From Streptomyces platensis (GTDB lineage Bacteria > Actinomycetota > Actinomycetes > Streptomycetales > Streptomycetaceae), in contig NZ_CP023691.1 in assembly GCF_008704855.1 (NCBI RefSeq), positions 4,774,001 to 4,838,000 on the forward strand: 64,000 bases of DNA. Reading direction: 5' to 3'. Shown piece by piece: positions 22,365-29,777 of this stretch. The first letter of the stretch is position 1. Each line of letters opens with the position of its first letter. The translations under genes were made by a program, and so were the position numbers. The notes beneath the pieces are model-generated. The model was not told the DNA's origin and ran no database searches. It worked only from the letters and a program-made list of their open reading frames with translations.

Positions 22365-23879
22365 ATGGGATTCGCTGAAAACCGAGGCACGTACTGGCGT
22401 GGTCGATACAAGACCTCAACGGGCAAGTACGGCACGGTGGCTGACGACAACGGAGACGTCATCCGCTTTCGAACGAAGCGCGAAGCGAAGCGCGCAGCTG
22501 ACGCAGAAGAAGTGAAGGTTCGATCTGGTAGCTGGAGGGACCCTTCAGCAGGGCAGATCACCTTCGGCGCCTACGCGTCGCGCTGGTACGCAGCTCAGGA
22601 TCTGGCCGCTTCCACGATGCAGAACTACCGCCGTCACTTGGAAGAGCACCTACTTCCTGAGTTCGAGGACCGCCCGCTCGCCTCCATCCAGCGCACCGAC
22701 GTAGAGACGTGGGAAAAGCGGGAGAGGGCGCTGTATGCGGCGTCCAGCATGAAGACATGGCGGGGCACGCTGCACTTGGTGCTCGAAGACGCGGTCGAGG
22801 AGGGACTCCTTAGTGCCAACCCCGCCACTAAGCGGCGGGGCAGAGGAAAGCGCGCAGGCAGGTCACGGGATCGGGGTCCGGAGAAGGTGATCACAGATCC
22901 GCTCGGCATCCTGCTTGTTGCCGAGCGAGCCTCTCTTCTCTCCGGCCGCGATGACGAGTTCGTGGCCTGTGTCACGAAGGGCTACACCGGCCTGCGCTGG
23001 GGAGAGCTGGTGGGGCTGGAGACGCAGTTCCTGCGTTCGCAGGCCCTGCGTGTCGAGTGGCAGCTCTATGAACTCGACACAGGCCAGTTCGAGCACTGTC
23101 CCCCGAAAGACGACAGTTACCGCACGATCGACATGCCTGGCTGGCTTGTGGGCCTCCTGTCCAAGCACGTGGCCCGAACGAAGCCGACTCCTTGCCCGTG
23201 CCATGGGAGAACGTACGTATTTCGGGGACAAGGGCTTTCACGTACCGGGGAGACCGGTGCAAAGGTCGTGGACGTGGCAAGGCGTGCCGATGTCTCCACT
23301 GGCACCGTGTCCAACGTCCTCAACCGGCCCGAACTCGTAGCTGAGGGAACGAGGGCGCGTGTCCAGGAAGCTATCGCGGCTCTCGGCTTCACACGCGGCG
23401 GAGGTGCTGTCGACCAGGCGGCGCATTGGCGGAGGAACGGCTTCGCGACGTGGCTGTTCTCGCCGGCGGCATCCGGTTGGTACCCGAAAAAGGCGCCTCA
23501 GGAAGCGCGCCCCGTGCCGCTTCTCGCTGACCCGTGGCCGGGCGTCCCCGCGCGTGGAAGAGGGGCCCAGGGTCGAGCTGACGCGTGCTGGCTTCCTGTA
23601 GCGAAAGGGCTCACTCCTCACGGGCTGCGCCACACGCACAAGACGCGCATGGAGGACATGCGCATTCCCTCGAAGCTAATGGACGAACGTATGGGCCACG
23701 TGGACGGCTCGGTGCAGGCTCGGTACAGCCACATCACGCGGCAGATGCGTGAGGACCTGACAGTCGGACTCACTGCGGAGTGGGAAGCGGCGCTGGACGC
23801 TCGACTGGCGATGTGTCACACGTCACCCGTCGCCGTGCTCGATGACCTACTGCGGGTGCGGTTGGCGGAACGCCGGTAG
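22365..23879 (+). CDS. int: Tyrosine integrase with an internal LacI-type helix-turn-helix
   Basis: A 504-aa protein. Residues 1-60 are an arm-binding-like start (GTYWRGRYKTSTGKYGTV); 65-150 the core-binding helices (TFGAYASRWYAAQDLAASTMQNYRRHLEEHLLPEF). The catalytic domain has Arg211 in YTGLRWGEL, His419 and Arg422 in HGLRHTH, His445 in MGHVDGS and the nucleophile Tyr454 in ARYSHI. Residues 300-346 are an inserted LacI-family HTH (VVDVARRADVSTGTVSNVLNRPELVAEGTRARVQEAIAALGF cut into the catalytic domain). I recall similar insertions in other Streptomyces integrases, so it is a subfamily trait and not a frameshift or assembly error. It catalyses site-specific recombination at tRNA-Pro, which starts 121 bp downstream. 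Confidence 0.93.
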   Translation: MGFAENRGTYWRGRYKTSTGKYGTVADDNGDVIRFRTKREAKRAADAEEVKVRSGSWRDPSAGQITFGAYASRWYAAQDLAASTMQNYRRHLEEHLLPEFEDRPLASIQRTDVETWEKRERALYAASSMKTWRGTLHLVLEDAVEEGLLSANPATKRRGRGKRAGRSRDRGPEKVITDPLGILLVAERASLLSGRDDEFVACVTKGYTGLRWGELVGLETQFLRSQALRVEWQLYELDTGQFEHCPPKDDSYRTIDMPGWLVGLLSKHVARTKPTPCPCHGRTYVFRGQGLSRTGETGAKVVDVARRADVSTGTVSNVLNRPELVAEGTRARVQEAIAALGFTRGGGAVDQAAHWRRNGFATWLFSPAASGWYPKKAPQEARPVPLLADPWPGVPARGRGAQGRADACWLPVAKGLTPHGLRHTHKTRMEDMRIPSKLMDERMGHVDGSVQARYSHITRQMREDLTVGLTAEWEAALDARLAMCHTSPVAVLDDLLRVRLAERR

Positions 23880-23906
23880 CGGCTCGCTGGGAGACGGATT
23901 CCAAGA

Positions 23907-23927
23907 TCTTCTCCCAGATTTCTCCCA
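23907..23927. promoter_or_regulatory. Putative integrase arm-binding site, right arm
   Basis: Identical over 21 bp to the left-arm site at 6521-6541, with two TTCTCCCA half-sites; an inverted CTGGGAGA precedes it at 23887-23894. It lies 28 bp after int and 62 bp before the attachment repeat. Confidence 0.6.
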
Positions 23928-23947
23928 AGGAGGCCCTGAAAACCAAT

Positions 23948-23982
23948 CAGCCCTGGTCTTCCTTGTCGGAAGACCAGGGCTG
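23948..23982 (-). terminator. Element-borne terminator for tRNA-Pro
   Basis: 15-bp perfect arms (23948-23962 and 23968-23982) with loop TTGTC inside CTTCC/GGAAG. It is 6 bp beyond the attachment repeat on the element side, directly behind the 3' end of tRNA-Pro reading leftwards. It mimics the native terminator at 6318-6362 in design but not in outer-stem sequence. Confidence 0.75.
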
Positions 23983-23988
23983 ACCTGG

Positions 23989-24044
23989 TGTTTCTTCAGT
24001 CGGGGTGGCGGGATTTGAACCCACGACCTCTTCGTCCCGAACGA
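23989..24044. repeat. Right attachment site (56-bp direct repeat, 3' part of tRNA-Pro)
   Basis: Identical to 6364-6419. It covers the tRNA from the anticodon loop to the 3' end plus 11 bp beyond, so recombination keeps the tRNA gene whole. Confidence 0.93.
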
Positions 24045-24073
24045 AGCGCGCTGCCAAGCTGCGCTACACCCCG
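24000..24073 (-). tRNA. tRNA-Pro (anticodon CGG), integration target of the AICE
   Basis: A 74-nt cloverleaf on the minus strand, 5' end at 24073. Acceptor stem CGGGGTG/CACCCCG with discriminator A at 24000; D arm GCGC-AGCTTGGCA-GCGC; anticodon arm CTTCG/CGAAG with loop TTCGGGA giving anticodon CGG; T arm GTGGG-TTCAAAT-CCCGC. No CCA is encoded, as usual in Streptomyces. The 3' 45 nt come from the element, the 5' part from the chromosome. Confidence 0.96.
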
Positions 24074-24085
24074 AAGCAACGAGCT

Positions 24086-24814
24086 CTACTTTAGCGGACT
24101 GATCCCTGTAGGTGAAATCCGGTTCTTGTGGAGCTGGGGAGAGGGCCTGACCTGGTCGATCCCGATGGCGATCAGGGGGAGCAGGCAGACCGCCAGGGCG
24201 AGGGTGAGCGCGGTGGCGACGGTGGGCGGCGGGGCACCGGCCGTGGTGGGGAAGGCGAGGGCGAACGAGAGGTAGAGGAGCGGGTAGGCCGGCCACTGCC
24301 AGGCGCAGGGCAGGCGGAAGCCGCGGGGGGCGGTGAGCAGCAGCCAGTCGGCGAGGGCGGCGAGCGGGGTGAGGCCGTGGAGGAGGAGGCGCGAGAGGGC
24401 CTGGGCGGCGGTGGGGGTGCCGGTGGCCGGCAGGGTGAAGGCGGTGGCGTCGGCGGCGGGGAGGGCGTAGTGGACGAGCGCGGGGAGGGCGAGGAAACAG
24501 AGGAGCGCGCCGGTGAGGCGGGGGCTCACGGGGCGGCGGCCGGTCCAGGCGCGGTGGGCGGAGCCGGCGGAGACCAGCGCCAGGGCGAGGTTGGCCTGCA
24601 CGGTGTAGCGGGTGAGGAGGTGGGCCGGGGCGGGGTCGCCGAGGGCGGCGAGGACCAGACCCGTCAGGGCGGCCGCGGTGAGGGCGGCGCGGAAGGCGGC
24701 CGCCAGGGGGCGGCGGATCGTGGGGGCGACGGCTGCGGCCGGGGTGCGGGCGGCGGCAGCGGCCGGGTCGGTGGCGTGGCGCGTGGACTGCGAGGTCCGG
24801 GTGGGGTCGGACAT
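24086..24814 (-). CDS. Pr6Pr family membrane protein
   Basis: A 242-aa protein with an Ala/Thr-rich soluble start (residues 1-35) and about six membrane helices, for example AALTAAALTGLVLAAL, YTVQANLALALVSAG, LTGALLCFLALPALVHYAL, LLLHGLTPLAALADWLLL, WPAYPLLYLSFALAFP and ALTLALAVCLLPLIAIG. The order and the motif HGLTPLAALADWLLL...W.YPLLYL fit the Pr6Pr (FAR-17a/AIG1-like) proteins of actinobacteria. The role is not established. It is the first chromosomal gene right of the element. Confidence 0.8.
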   Translation of the reverse strand: MSDPTRTSQSTRHATDPAAAAARTPAAAVAPTIRRPLAAAFRAALTAAALTGLVLAALGDPAPAHLLTRYTVQANLALALVSAGSAHRAWTGRRPVSPRLTGALLCFLALPALVHYALPAADATAFTLPATGTPTAAQALSRLLLHGLTPLAALADWLLLTAPRGFRLPCAWQWPAYPLLYLSFALAFPTTAGAPPPTVATALTLALAVCLLPLIAIGIDQVRPSPQLHKNRISPTGISPLK

Positions 24815-24968
24815 TCCTCCACGTTAGGGGGGATGATCAGCGGGCGGGGAGACCCGATCCGGCAAATCCGCGAGTCGTCCCCGGGTCCCCGCCTCCTAAG
24901 GGCCCGGCCTCAGCCCCCGAGCCCCCTGGCCGGTTCCCGGCCCCGCCCCTGAGTTCGGCCCTGAGCCG

Positions 24969-25904
24969 TCAGTCCCGCGCCGTCAGGGTCAGCAGCGTCG
25001 CCTCCGGGGGGCAGGCGAAGCGGACCGGGGTGTAGCGGTTGGTGCCGCAGCCTGCGGAGACATGGAGGAACGAGGTGTGGTCGGCGGCGGTGTGGGTGGA
25101 CAGGCCCTTCACGCGGTCGGTGTCGATGTCGCAGTTGGTGACGAGGGCGCCGTAGAAGGGGATGCAGAGCTGGCCGCCGTGGGTGTGACCGGCCAGGATC
25201 AGCGGATAGCCGTCGGCGGTGAAGGCGTCCAGCGAGCGCAGGTAGGGGGCGTGGACGACGGCCAGTGAGAGATCCGCACCGGATTCCGGGCCGCCGGCCA
25301 CCTCGGCGTACCGGTCCCGCTTGATGTGCGGGTCGTCCAGGCCGGTCAGGGCGATCTCGATGCCCTCCAGCTTCAGGCGGCCGCGGGAATTGGACAGGCC
25401 GACCCAGCCGGCCGCGTCGAACGCGTCCCGCAGTTCTTCCCACGGGTTGTGGACGACGCCCACCGCGGGTGCGTTGCCGTTGAGGCCGTGCCGGCCCTGG
25501 GCCCGCTCGATCAGGTAGCGGGCAGGGTTGCGGAGCTTGGGGCCGTAGTAGTCGTTCGAGCCGAAGACGTAGGCGCCGGGGAACTCCATCAGCGGGCCGA
25601 GCGCGTCCAGGGTCTCGGGGACGCCTTCGGTGTCGGAGAGGTTGTCGCCGGTGTTGATGACGAAGTCGGGGCGCAGCCCGGCGAGCGACTGCAGCCAGCG
25701 CTGCTTCTTGCGCTGCCCGCTGACCATGTGGATGTCGGAGACCTGGAGGACGCGCAACGGCCGCATTCCGCGGGGCAGTACGGGCACGGTGACGCGCCGG
25801 AGACGGAAGGAGCGGACTTCGAAGCCGGCGGCGTAGGCCAGGCCGGCCGCGCCGACTGCGGTCAGGGTCAGGGGTACTCCGTATCGCGCGCGCATGCGTC
25901 CCAT
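24969..25904 (-). CDS. Membrane-anchored metallophosphoesterase
   Basis: A 311-aa calcineurin-like enzyme. Residues 8-26 form a signal anchor. Metal motifs: VSDIHMVSGQ (Asp, His), VINTGDNLSD (Asp, Asn), FGSNDYYGP (Asn, Asp in place of the usual GNHD), VVHAPYLRSL (His) and LAGHTHGGQL (two His). The set of two-metal ligands is complete. Such proteins hydrolyse phosphate esters outside the membrane; related YkuE-type members are involved in envelope metabolism. The substrate is not known. Divergent from the GatB/Yqey-domain gene. Confidence 0.88.
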   Translation of the reverse strand: MGRMRARYGVPLTLTAVGAAGLAYAAGFEVRSFRLRRVTVPVLPRGMRPLRVLQVSDIHMVSGQRKKQRWLQSLAGLRPDFVINTGDNLSDTEGVPETLDALGPLMEFPGAYVFGSNDYYGPKLRNPARYLIERAQGRHGLNGNAPAVGVVHNPWEELRDAFDAAGWVGLSNSRGRLKLEGIEIALTGLDDPHIKRDRYAEVAGGPESGADLSLAVVHAPYLRSLDAFTADGYPLILAGHTHGGQLCIPFYGALVTNCDIDTDRVKGLSTHTAADHTSFLHVSAGCGTNRYTPVRFACPPEATLLTLTARD

Positions 25905-26021
25905 CGTCGCAGAGTGCGGGGGGTGGATGCAGCGGCGGAGCGGCGCCGTCGTGCGGCGGGCGTGGCGGGCCGGGAGGAAAAGGATCGGCGGTTGTCGGCG
26001 GGGGGAGGCATACTCAACGGC

Positions 26022-26486
26022 ATGACCACGCTCAAGTCCAAGCTTCAGGACGACCTCACCGTCGCGATCAAGGCGCGCGACGAGCTGCGCTCCTCCACCC
26101 TCCGTCTCACGCTGACCGCCATCCAGAAGGAGGAGGTCGCGGGCACCGAGGCACGTGAGCTGTCCGACAGCGAGGTCGAGAAGATCATCGCGCGGGAGGC
26201 GAAGAAGCGCCGGGAGGCCGCGGAAGCCTTCGAGCAGGGCGGCCGGGCCGCGCAGGCCGAGCGGGAGCGCGCCGAGGGCGAGGTCCTCGCGGACTATCTC
26301 CCCAAGCAGCTGTCCGATGACGAGCTGGAGCAGCTGGTCGCGGCGGCCGTGGCGGAGGCCAAGGGCGCCGGCGCCGAGGGCCCGCGGGCGATGGGCGCCG
26401 TCATGAAGATCGTCAACCCTCAGGTGGCGGGCCGCGCCGAGGGCGGCCGGGTGGCCGCCGTGGTGAAGAAGCTGCTGGCCGGCTGA
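26022..26486 (+). CDS. GatB/YqeY domain protein
   Basis: A 154-aa protein of full family length with the typical features: LKSKLQDDLTVAIKARDELRSSTLRLTLTAIQKEEV at the start, IIAREAKKRREAAEAFEQGGR in the middle, and ADYLPKQLSDDELEQLV...GPRAMGAVMKIVNPQVAGRAEGGRVAAVVKKLL at the end. YqeY resembles the tail domain of GatB, which binds tRNA in the amidotransferase, but the free protein has no proven task. Ribosome site GGGGGAGG. A symmetric terminator follows. Confidence 0.9.
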   Translation: MTTLKSKLQDDLTVAIKARDELRSSTLRLTLTAIQKEEVAGTEARELSDSEVEKIIAREAKKRREAAEAFEQGGRAAQAERERAEGEVLADYLPKQLSDDELEQLVAAAVAEAKGAGAEGPRAMGAVMKIVNPQVAGRAEGGRVAAVVKKLLAG

Positions 26487-26510
26487 GCGGCCGGACCGGG
26501 TCCCGGAAAG

Positions 26511-26553
26511 ACGGCTGAGGGGCGCCCCCGTGGTGGGGGCGCCCCTCAGCCGT
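26511..26553. terminator. Bidirectional terminator
   Basis: 19-bp perfect arms (26511-26529 and 26535-26553) with loop GTGGT, between the convergent YqeY-type and penicillin-binding protein genes. Confidence 0.88.
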
Positions 26554-26579
26554 TGCCGTACGGGCCAATCGGCCGCCTG

Positions 26580-28769
26580 TCAGCCGCCGTTGCCGCCGCC
26601 CAGGATGTCGGGAAAGCCCGGGATGCTCCAGCCGCCGCCCGGCTTGTTGTCGCCGCCGTGGCCCCGGCCGGGCTTGTGCTTGCCGTGGCCCTTGTCGTCG
26701 CCCTGGGGCCGGTCCTTGGCGGGGTCGTCGATCGGGACGGTGGGCAGCTCGGGCGCGGGCCGGCCGTCGAGCGCGCCGGACATCGCATCGCGCCAGATGG
26801 GGCCGGGGGTGTCGGCACCGTAGACCTTGTCGTGCGGGACCCCGCCGATGGTGATGTCGTACATCTTCCGCTTGTGCATCGGGTCGCCGACCCAGACCGC
26901 ACCGGCCGCGTTCGGGGTGTAGCCGACGAACCAGGCGGCGTAGCGGCTGTCGCTGGTGCCCGTCTTGCCGGCGCTGTCACGGCCCTGGAGACCGGCTTCC
27001 TTGCCGGTGCCGTCCTCGACGACGCCCTTGAGGAGGGTGTTGATCGTGTCGGCGGTCCTCTTGGACATCGCGCTGCGGCAGCTGGTCTGCGGGACCTTCA
27101 GCGCCCGGCCGCGGGCGTCGGTGATCGACTCGATGGCGACGGGGGAGCAGTACTCACCGCCGTTGGCGAACGCGGCGTACCCGGCCGCCATGGTCAGCGG
27201 CGACATCTCCTGCACACCGAGCGTCATCGACGGGACCTGCTCCAACGGCTTGCCGTCCGCCCGCTCGATGCCCATCTTCTGGGCCATCTTCACCGCCGGG
27301 CAGATGCCCATATCGCTGATCAGCTGCACGAAGTAGGTGTTGACCGACTTCGCGGTCGCCTCCTTCATGGCGTACGGGCCGACCTCTTCCCTGTTCTCGT
27401 TCTGCGTCATGGCGCTGCCCTGCCACTCGCCGTCGCAGGTCTGCACCGGGCTCGGGTACGGCATCCGGTACGGCGAGGGGTACTCCTGCTCCGGGTTCGT
27501 CCCCTGCTCCAGCGCGGCCGCCGCGATCAACGGCTTGAAGGTCGACCCGGGCTGGTAGCCGGCGCCGCCGCCCATGTCGTGATCGACCGAGAGGTTGATC
27601 ACGGTCTGGTTCTCGCCGAAGCCGTACGGGCGCGACTGACCCATGCCGAGGATCTTGCCGGTGCCCGGCTCGACGAGGGTGGCGGCACCGGCGACCGGGT
27701 CGTCCTCGTAGACGTGGTCCTTCAGCGAGGCCTGGACCGACTTCTGGGACTGCGGATCGAGGGTGGTGCGGATGGTCATCCCGCCCTCGTCCCAGCGTTG
27801 CAGCCGGGCCTTCCGGCTCTTGCCGAAGTGCTTGTCGGTGAGGAAGACCTTGCGGATGTAGTCGCAGAAGAAGCCGGCGCCGTCGGTGGCGGTGATGCAG
27901 CCGTTCTTGGGACGGCTGACCGCCAGCTTGATCGGCTTCTTGGCGGCCGCGTCGGCCTGCGCCTGGGTGACGTCCTTCAGATCGGCCATCCGCTGGAGGA
28001 CGGTGTTGCGCCGCCGGGTCGCCTCCTGCGGGGCGTTGACCGGGTCGTAGCGGGTGGGCGACTGGACGATGCCGGCCAGCAGCGCCGACTCCTCCAGATT
28101 CAGGTCCTTGGCGTGCTTGCTGAAGTAGCGCTGGGCGGCCGCCTCGACGCCGTAGGCCTGCTGCCCGAAGAACGTGATGTTGAGGTAGTTCTGAAGGATC
28201 TTGCGCTTGCCCAGTTCCTTCTCGACCTGGATCGCGTACTTCAGCTCCCTGACCTTGCGGCCGAGGGTCTGCTGGGTGGCCTGCGCGACCTTGTCCGCGT
28301 CGTCGCCGGCCTCCTCGATGAAGACGTTCTTCACATACTGCTGGGTCAGCGTCGAGGCGCCCTCGGAGACGCCGCCCGACTGGGCGTTCTTGTTGACCGC
28401 CCGCAGGATGCCCTTCATGTCGATGGCGCCGTGCTCGTAGAAGCGCGCGTCCTCGATCGCGACGATCGCCTGCCGGATGTACGGCGACATGTCCTTGAGG
28501 CCGACCACCGTGCGGTCACGGGAGTAGACCTTGGCGATCTCGCCGCCCTTCGCGTCCAGAATCCTGGTCCGCTGACTGAGCGGCGGCGTCTTGAGGTTCG
28601 CGGGAATGTCGTCGAAGCCCTCGACCGATCCCTTGGCGGTCAGACCGAGCGCCCCGGCCGCAGGGAGCGCAAGACCGGCGAGTACCGCTCCGGCCAGGAC
28701 GCTGACACCGAGGAACTTGGCGGCCTGCTGCGTCTTGGACAGACCTCCGCCATCGCGCTTCTTAGGCAT
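26580..28769 (-). CDS. Class A penicillin-binding protein (transglycosylase/transpeptidase)
   Basis: A 729-aa protein. A basic start and one membrane anchor (about 20-42) are followed by the glycosyltransferase 51 domain with EDARFYEHGAID (catalytic Glu106) and STLTQQYVKN. The transpeptidase domain has STFK at 409-412, SVN at 475-477 and KTGTS at 602-606. The C-terminus is a Pro/Gly/Lys-rich tail (DKGHGKHKPGRGHGG), common in actinobacterial PBPs. It polymerises and crosslinks peptidoglycan outside the membrane. It is divergent from wblA, as in S. coelicolor. Confidence 0.95.
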   Translation of the reverse strand: MPKKRDGGGLSKTQQAAKFLGVSVLAGAVLAGLALPAAGALGLTAKGSVEGFDDIPANLKTPPLSQRTRILDAKGGEIAKVYSRDRTVVGLKDMSPYIRQAIVAIEDARFYEHGAIDMKGILRAVNKNAQSGGVSEGASTLTQQYVKNVFIEEAGDDADKVAQATQQTLGRKVRELKYAIQVEKELGKRKILQNYLNITFFGQQAYGVEAAAQRYFSKHAKDLNLEESALLAGIVQSPTRYDPVNAPQEATRRRNTVLQRMADLKDVTQAQADAAAKKPIKLAVSRPKNGCITATDGAGFFCDYIRKVFLTDKHFGKSRKARLQRWDEGGMTIRTTLDPQSQKSVQASLKDHVYEDDPVAGAATLVEPGTGKILGMGQSRPYGFGENQTVINLSVDHDMGGGAGYQPGSTFKPLIAAAALEQGTNPEQEYPSPYRMPYPSPVQTCDGEWQGSAMTQNENREEVGPYAMKEATAKSVNTYFVQLISDMGICPAVKMAQKMGIERADGKPLEQVPSMTLGVQEMSPLTMAAGYAAFANGGEYCSPVAIESITDARGRALKVPQTSCRSAMSKRTADTINTLLKGVVEDGTGKEAGLQGRDSAGKTGTSDSRYAAWFVGYTPNAAGAVWVGDPMHKRKMYDITIGGVPHDKVYGADTPGPIWRDAMSGALDGRPAPELPTVPIDDPAKDRPQGDDKGHGKHKPGRGHGGDNKPGGGWSIPGFPDILGGGNGG

Positions 28770-29152
28770 GAGGGCAGCCTACGTTCTCCATCCGCCGGAC
28801 AGGGGCGCACGTGTTCGTTTAGCCTGTCCTCAGCTACCACAGCCGAACGGTTACGCCCGAGTTCGTCAACCCCCACTCCCCGCGGTACGCACCCCCACGT
28901 GACCGCAGGCGTCGAAGAAAACCCCGTGTCAGGCCGGCGAACTGTCCCGTCTTGCGCGCAAAGTGACGTATGTCGTGCGGTCACTCCGTTGGGTGATCTG
29001 CCGCATACGCATAGTCCGTTCGGGCCATCCAAGATTGGGCCCGAAGGGGGTGTTGCGCCCTGCCTGCTTTCCGTAACGTCCTCAACTGGCAACGGTGAAT
29101 ATGCCGCTTGCCGCCGTGGGGGAGCCTCGATTCGGGAGAGGACGGCGCCAGC
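28770..29152. promoter_or_regulatory. Divergent promoter region of the PBP gene and wblA
   Basis: 383 bp without a gene. It contains AGTGAC (28962-28967) and GTCACT (28980-28985) as a perfect inverted repeat with a 12-bp gap, which fits the AGTGA-n-TCACT pattern recognised by the developmental repressor BldD. The T/A-richer stretch around 29080-29105 (CGTAACGTCC...GGTGAATATGCC) may hold the wblA promoter. Confidence 0.5.
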
Positions 29153-29494
29153 ATGAGCTGGGTAACCGACTGGAGTGCACAGGCAGCCTGCCGCACTACC
29201 GATCCGGATGAACTGTTCGTTCAAGGGGCGGCCCAGAACCGCGCCAAGGCGGTGTGCACCGGATGCCCGGTGCGCACGGAGTGCCTGGCCGATGCCCTGG
29301 ACAACCGGGTGGAGTTCGGCGTGTGGGGCGGAATGACCGAACGCGAGCGGAGGGCGCTGCTGCGTCGCCGCCCGACCGTGACGTCATGGCGCCGGCTGCT
29401 GGAGACAGCGCGTACGGAATATGAGCACAGCACGGGCATCCTGCCGGTGGACTGTGAGGACGAGGCCTTCGACGAGTTCGCGGCGGTCGGGTAG
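29153..29494 (+). CDS. wblA: WhiB-like iron-sulfur regulator WblA
   Basis: A 113-aa protein with the four Wbl cysteines Cys13, Cys35, Cys38 and Cys44 that hold a 4Fe-4S cluster, the GVWGG turn at 56-60, and a basic C-terminal DNA-contact region RERRALLRRRPTVTSWRRLLE. The sequence start WVTDWSAQAACRTTDPDELFVQG and the gene neighbours match WblA, which in Streptomyces controls the shift to sporulation and represses antibiotic production, probably by binding the main sigma factor. Ribosome site GGAGAGGAC lies further upstream than usual. Confidence 0.93.
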   Translation: MSWVTDWSAQAACRTTDPDELFVQGAAQNRAKAVCTGCPVRTECLADALDNRVEFGVWGGMTERERRALLRRRPTVTSWRRLLETARTEYEHSTGILPVDCEDEAFDEFAAVG

Positions 29495-29693
29495 CCACGG
29501 GCACCGGCCGGGAGAAGTCGGCCGAGAAGGTTCGGTTGATGGCGCGGTCTGATCGGTCCGACAGACGCGATGTGCCGTCAGTCACGGTGCGCGGCACCGG
29601 AGTTGGAGGCAGGGATGGGGGTGGGCGCGCTGATCCGGCGCGCCCGGTGAAGACGTGGTGCGGCGCCCGGGGTGTGGTGCGGGCGCTACGTCG

Positions 29694-29752
29694 GTGTGTG
29701 AAGGGCTCGGTGCGTGAAGGGCTCTGCGTGTGAAGGGCTCTGCGTGTGAACG
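29694..29752. repeat. 16-bp tandem repeat
   Basis: About 3.6 copies of a 16-bp unit (consensus GCGTGTGAAGGGCTCT) in the gap between wblA and the ArsA-type gene. No coding function seen. Confidence 0.75.
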
Positions 29753-29777
29753 ACCGGGCTGGCTCTGTGCGTACAGC

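Larger units (their letters stand above)
6364..24044. mobile_element. AICE (integrative and conjugative element) of about 17.7 kb in tRNA-Pro(CGG)
   Basis: The boundaries are 56-bp perfect direct repeats at 6364-6419 and 23989-24044; the right copy is the 3' part of an intact tRNA-Pro gene. Between them lie all modules of an AICE of the pSAM2 group: tyrosine integrase and excisionase at the right end, a Prim-Pol plus DUF3631 replication pair, an FtsK/TraB-like double-strand DNA translocase with Spd-type spread proteins, and a GntR-type (KorSA-like) repressor. The replication genes place it in the Prim-Pol class, not the RepSA or RepAM classes. All core genes are intact, so it may still excise and transfer. 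Confidence 0.93.

Noticed and set aside
23262..23402. Separate LacI-type regulator or frameshifted gene inside int
   Set aside because: The frame is continuous, the catalytic residues on both sides are intact, and there is no ligand domain; it is an inserted domain.
26553..29156. Plus-strand 867-codon open frame
   Set aside because: Antisense shadow of the class A PBP; low-complexity Arg/Gly/Leu composition with no domain.
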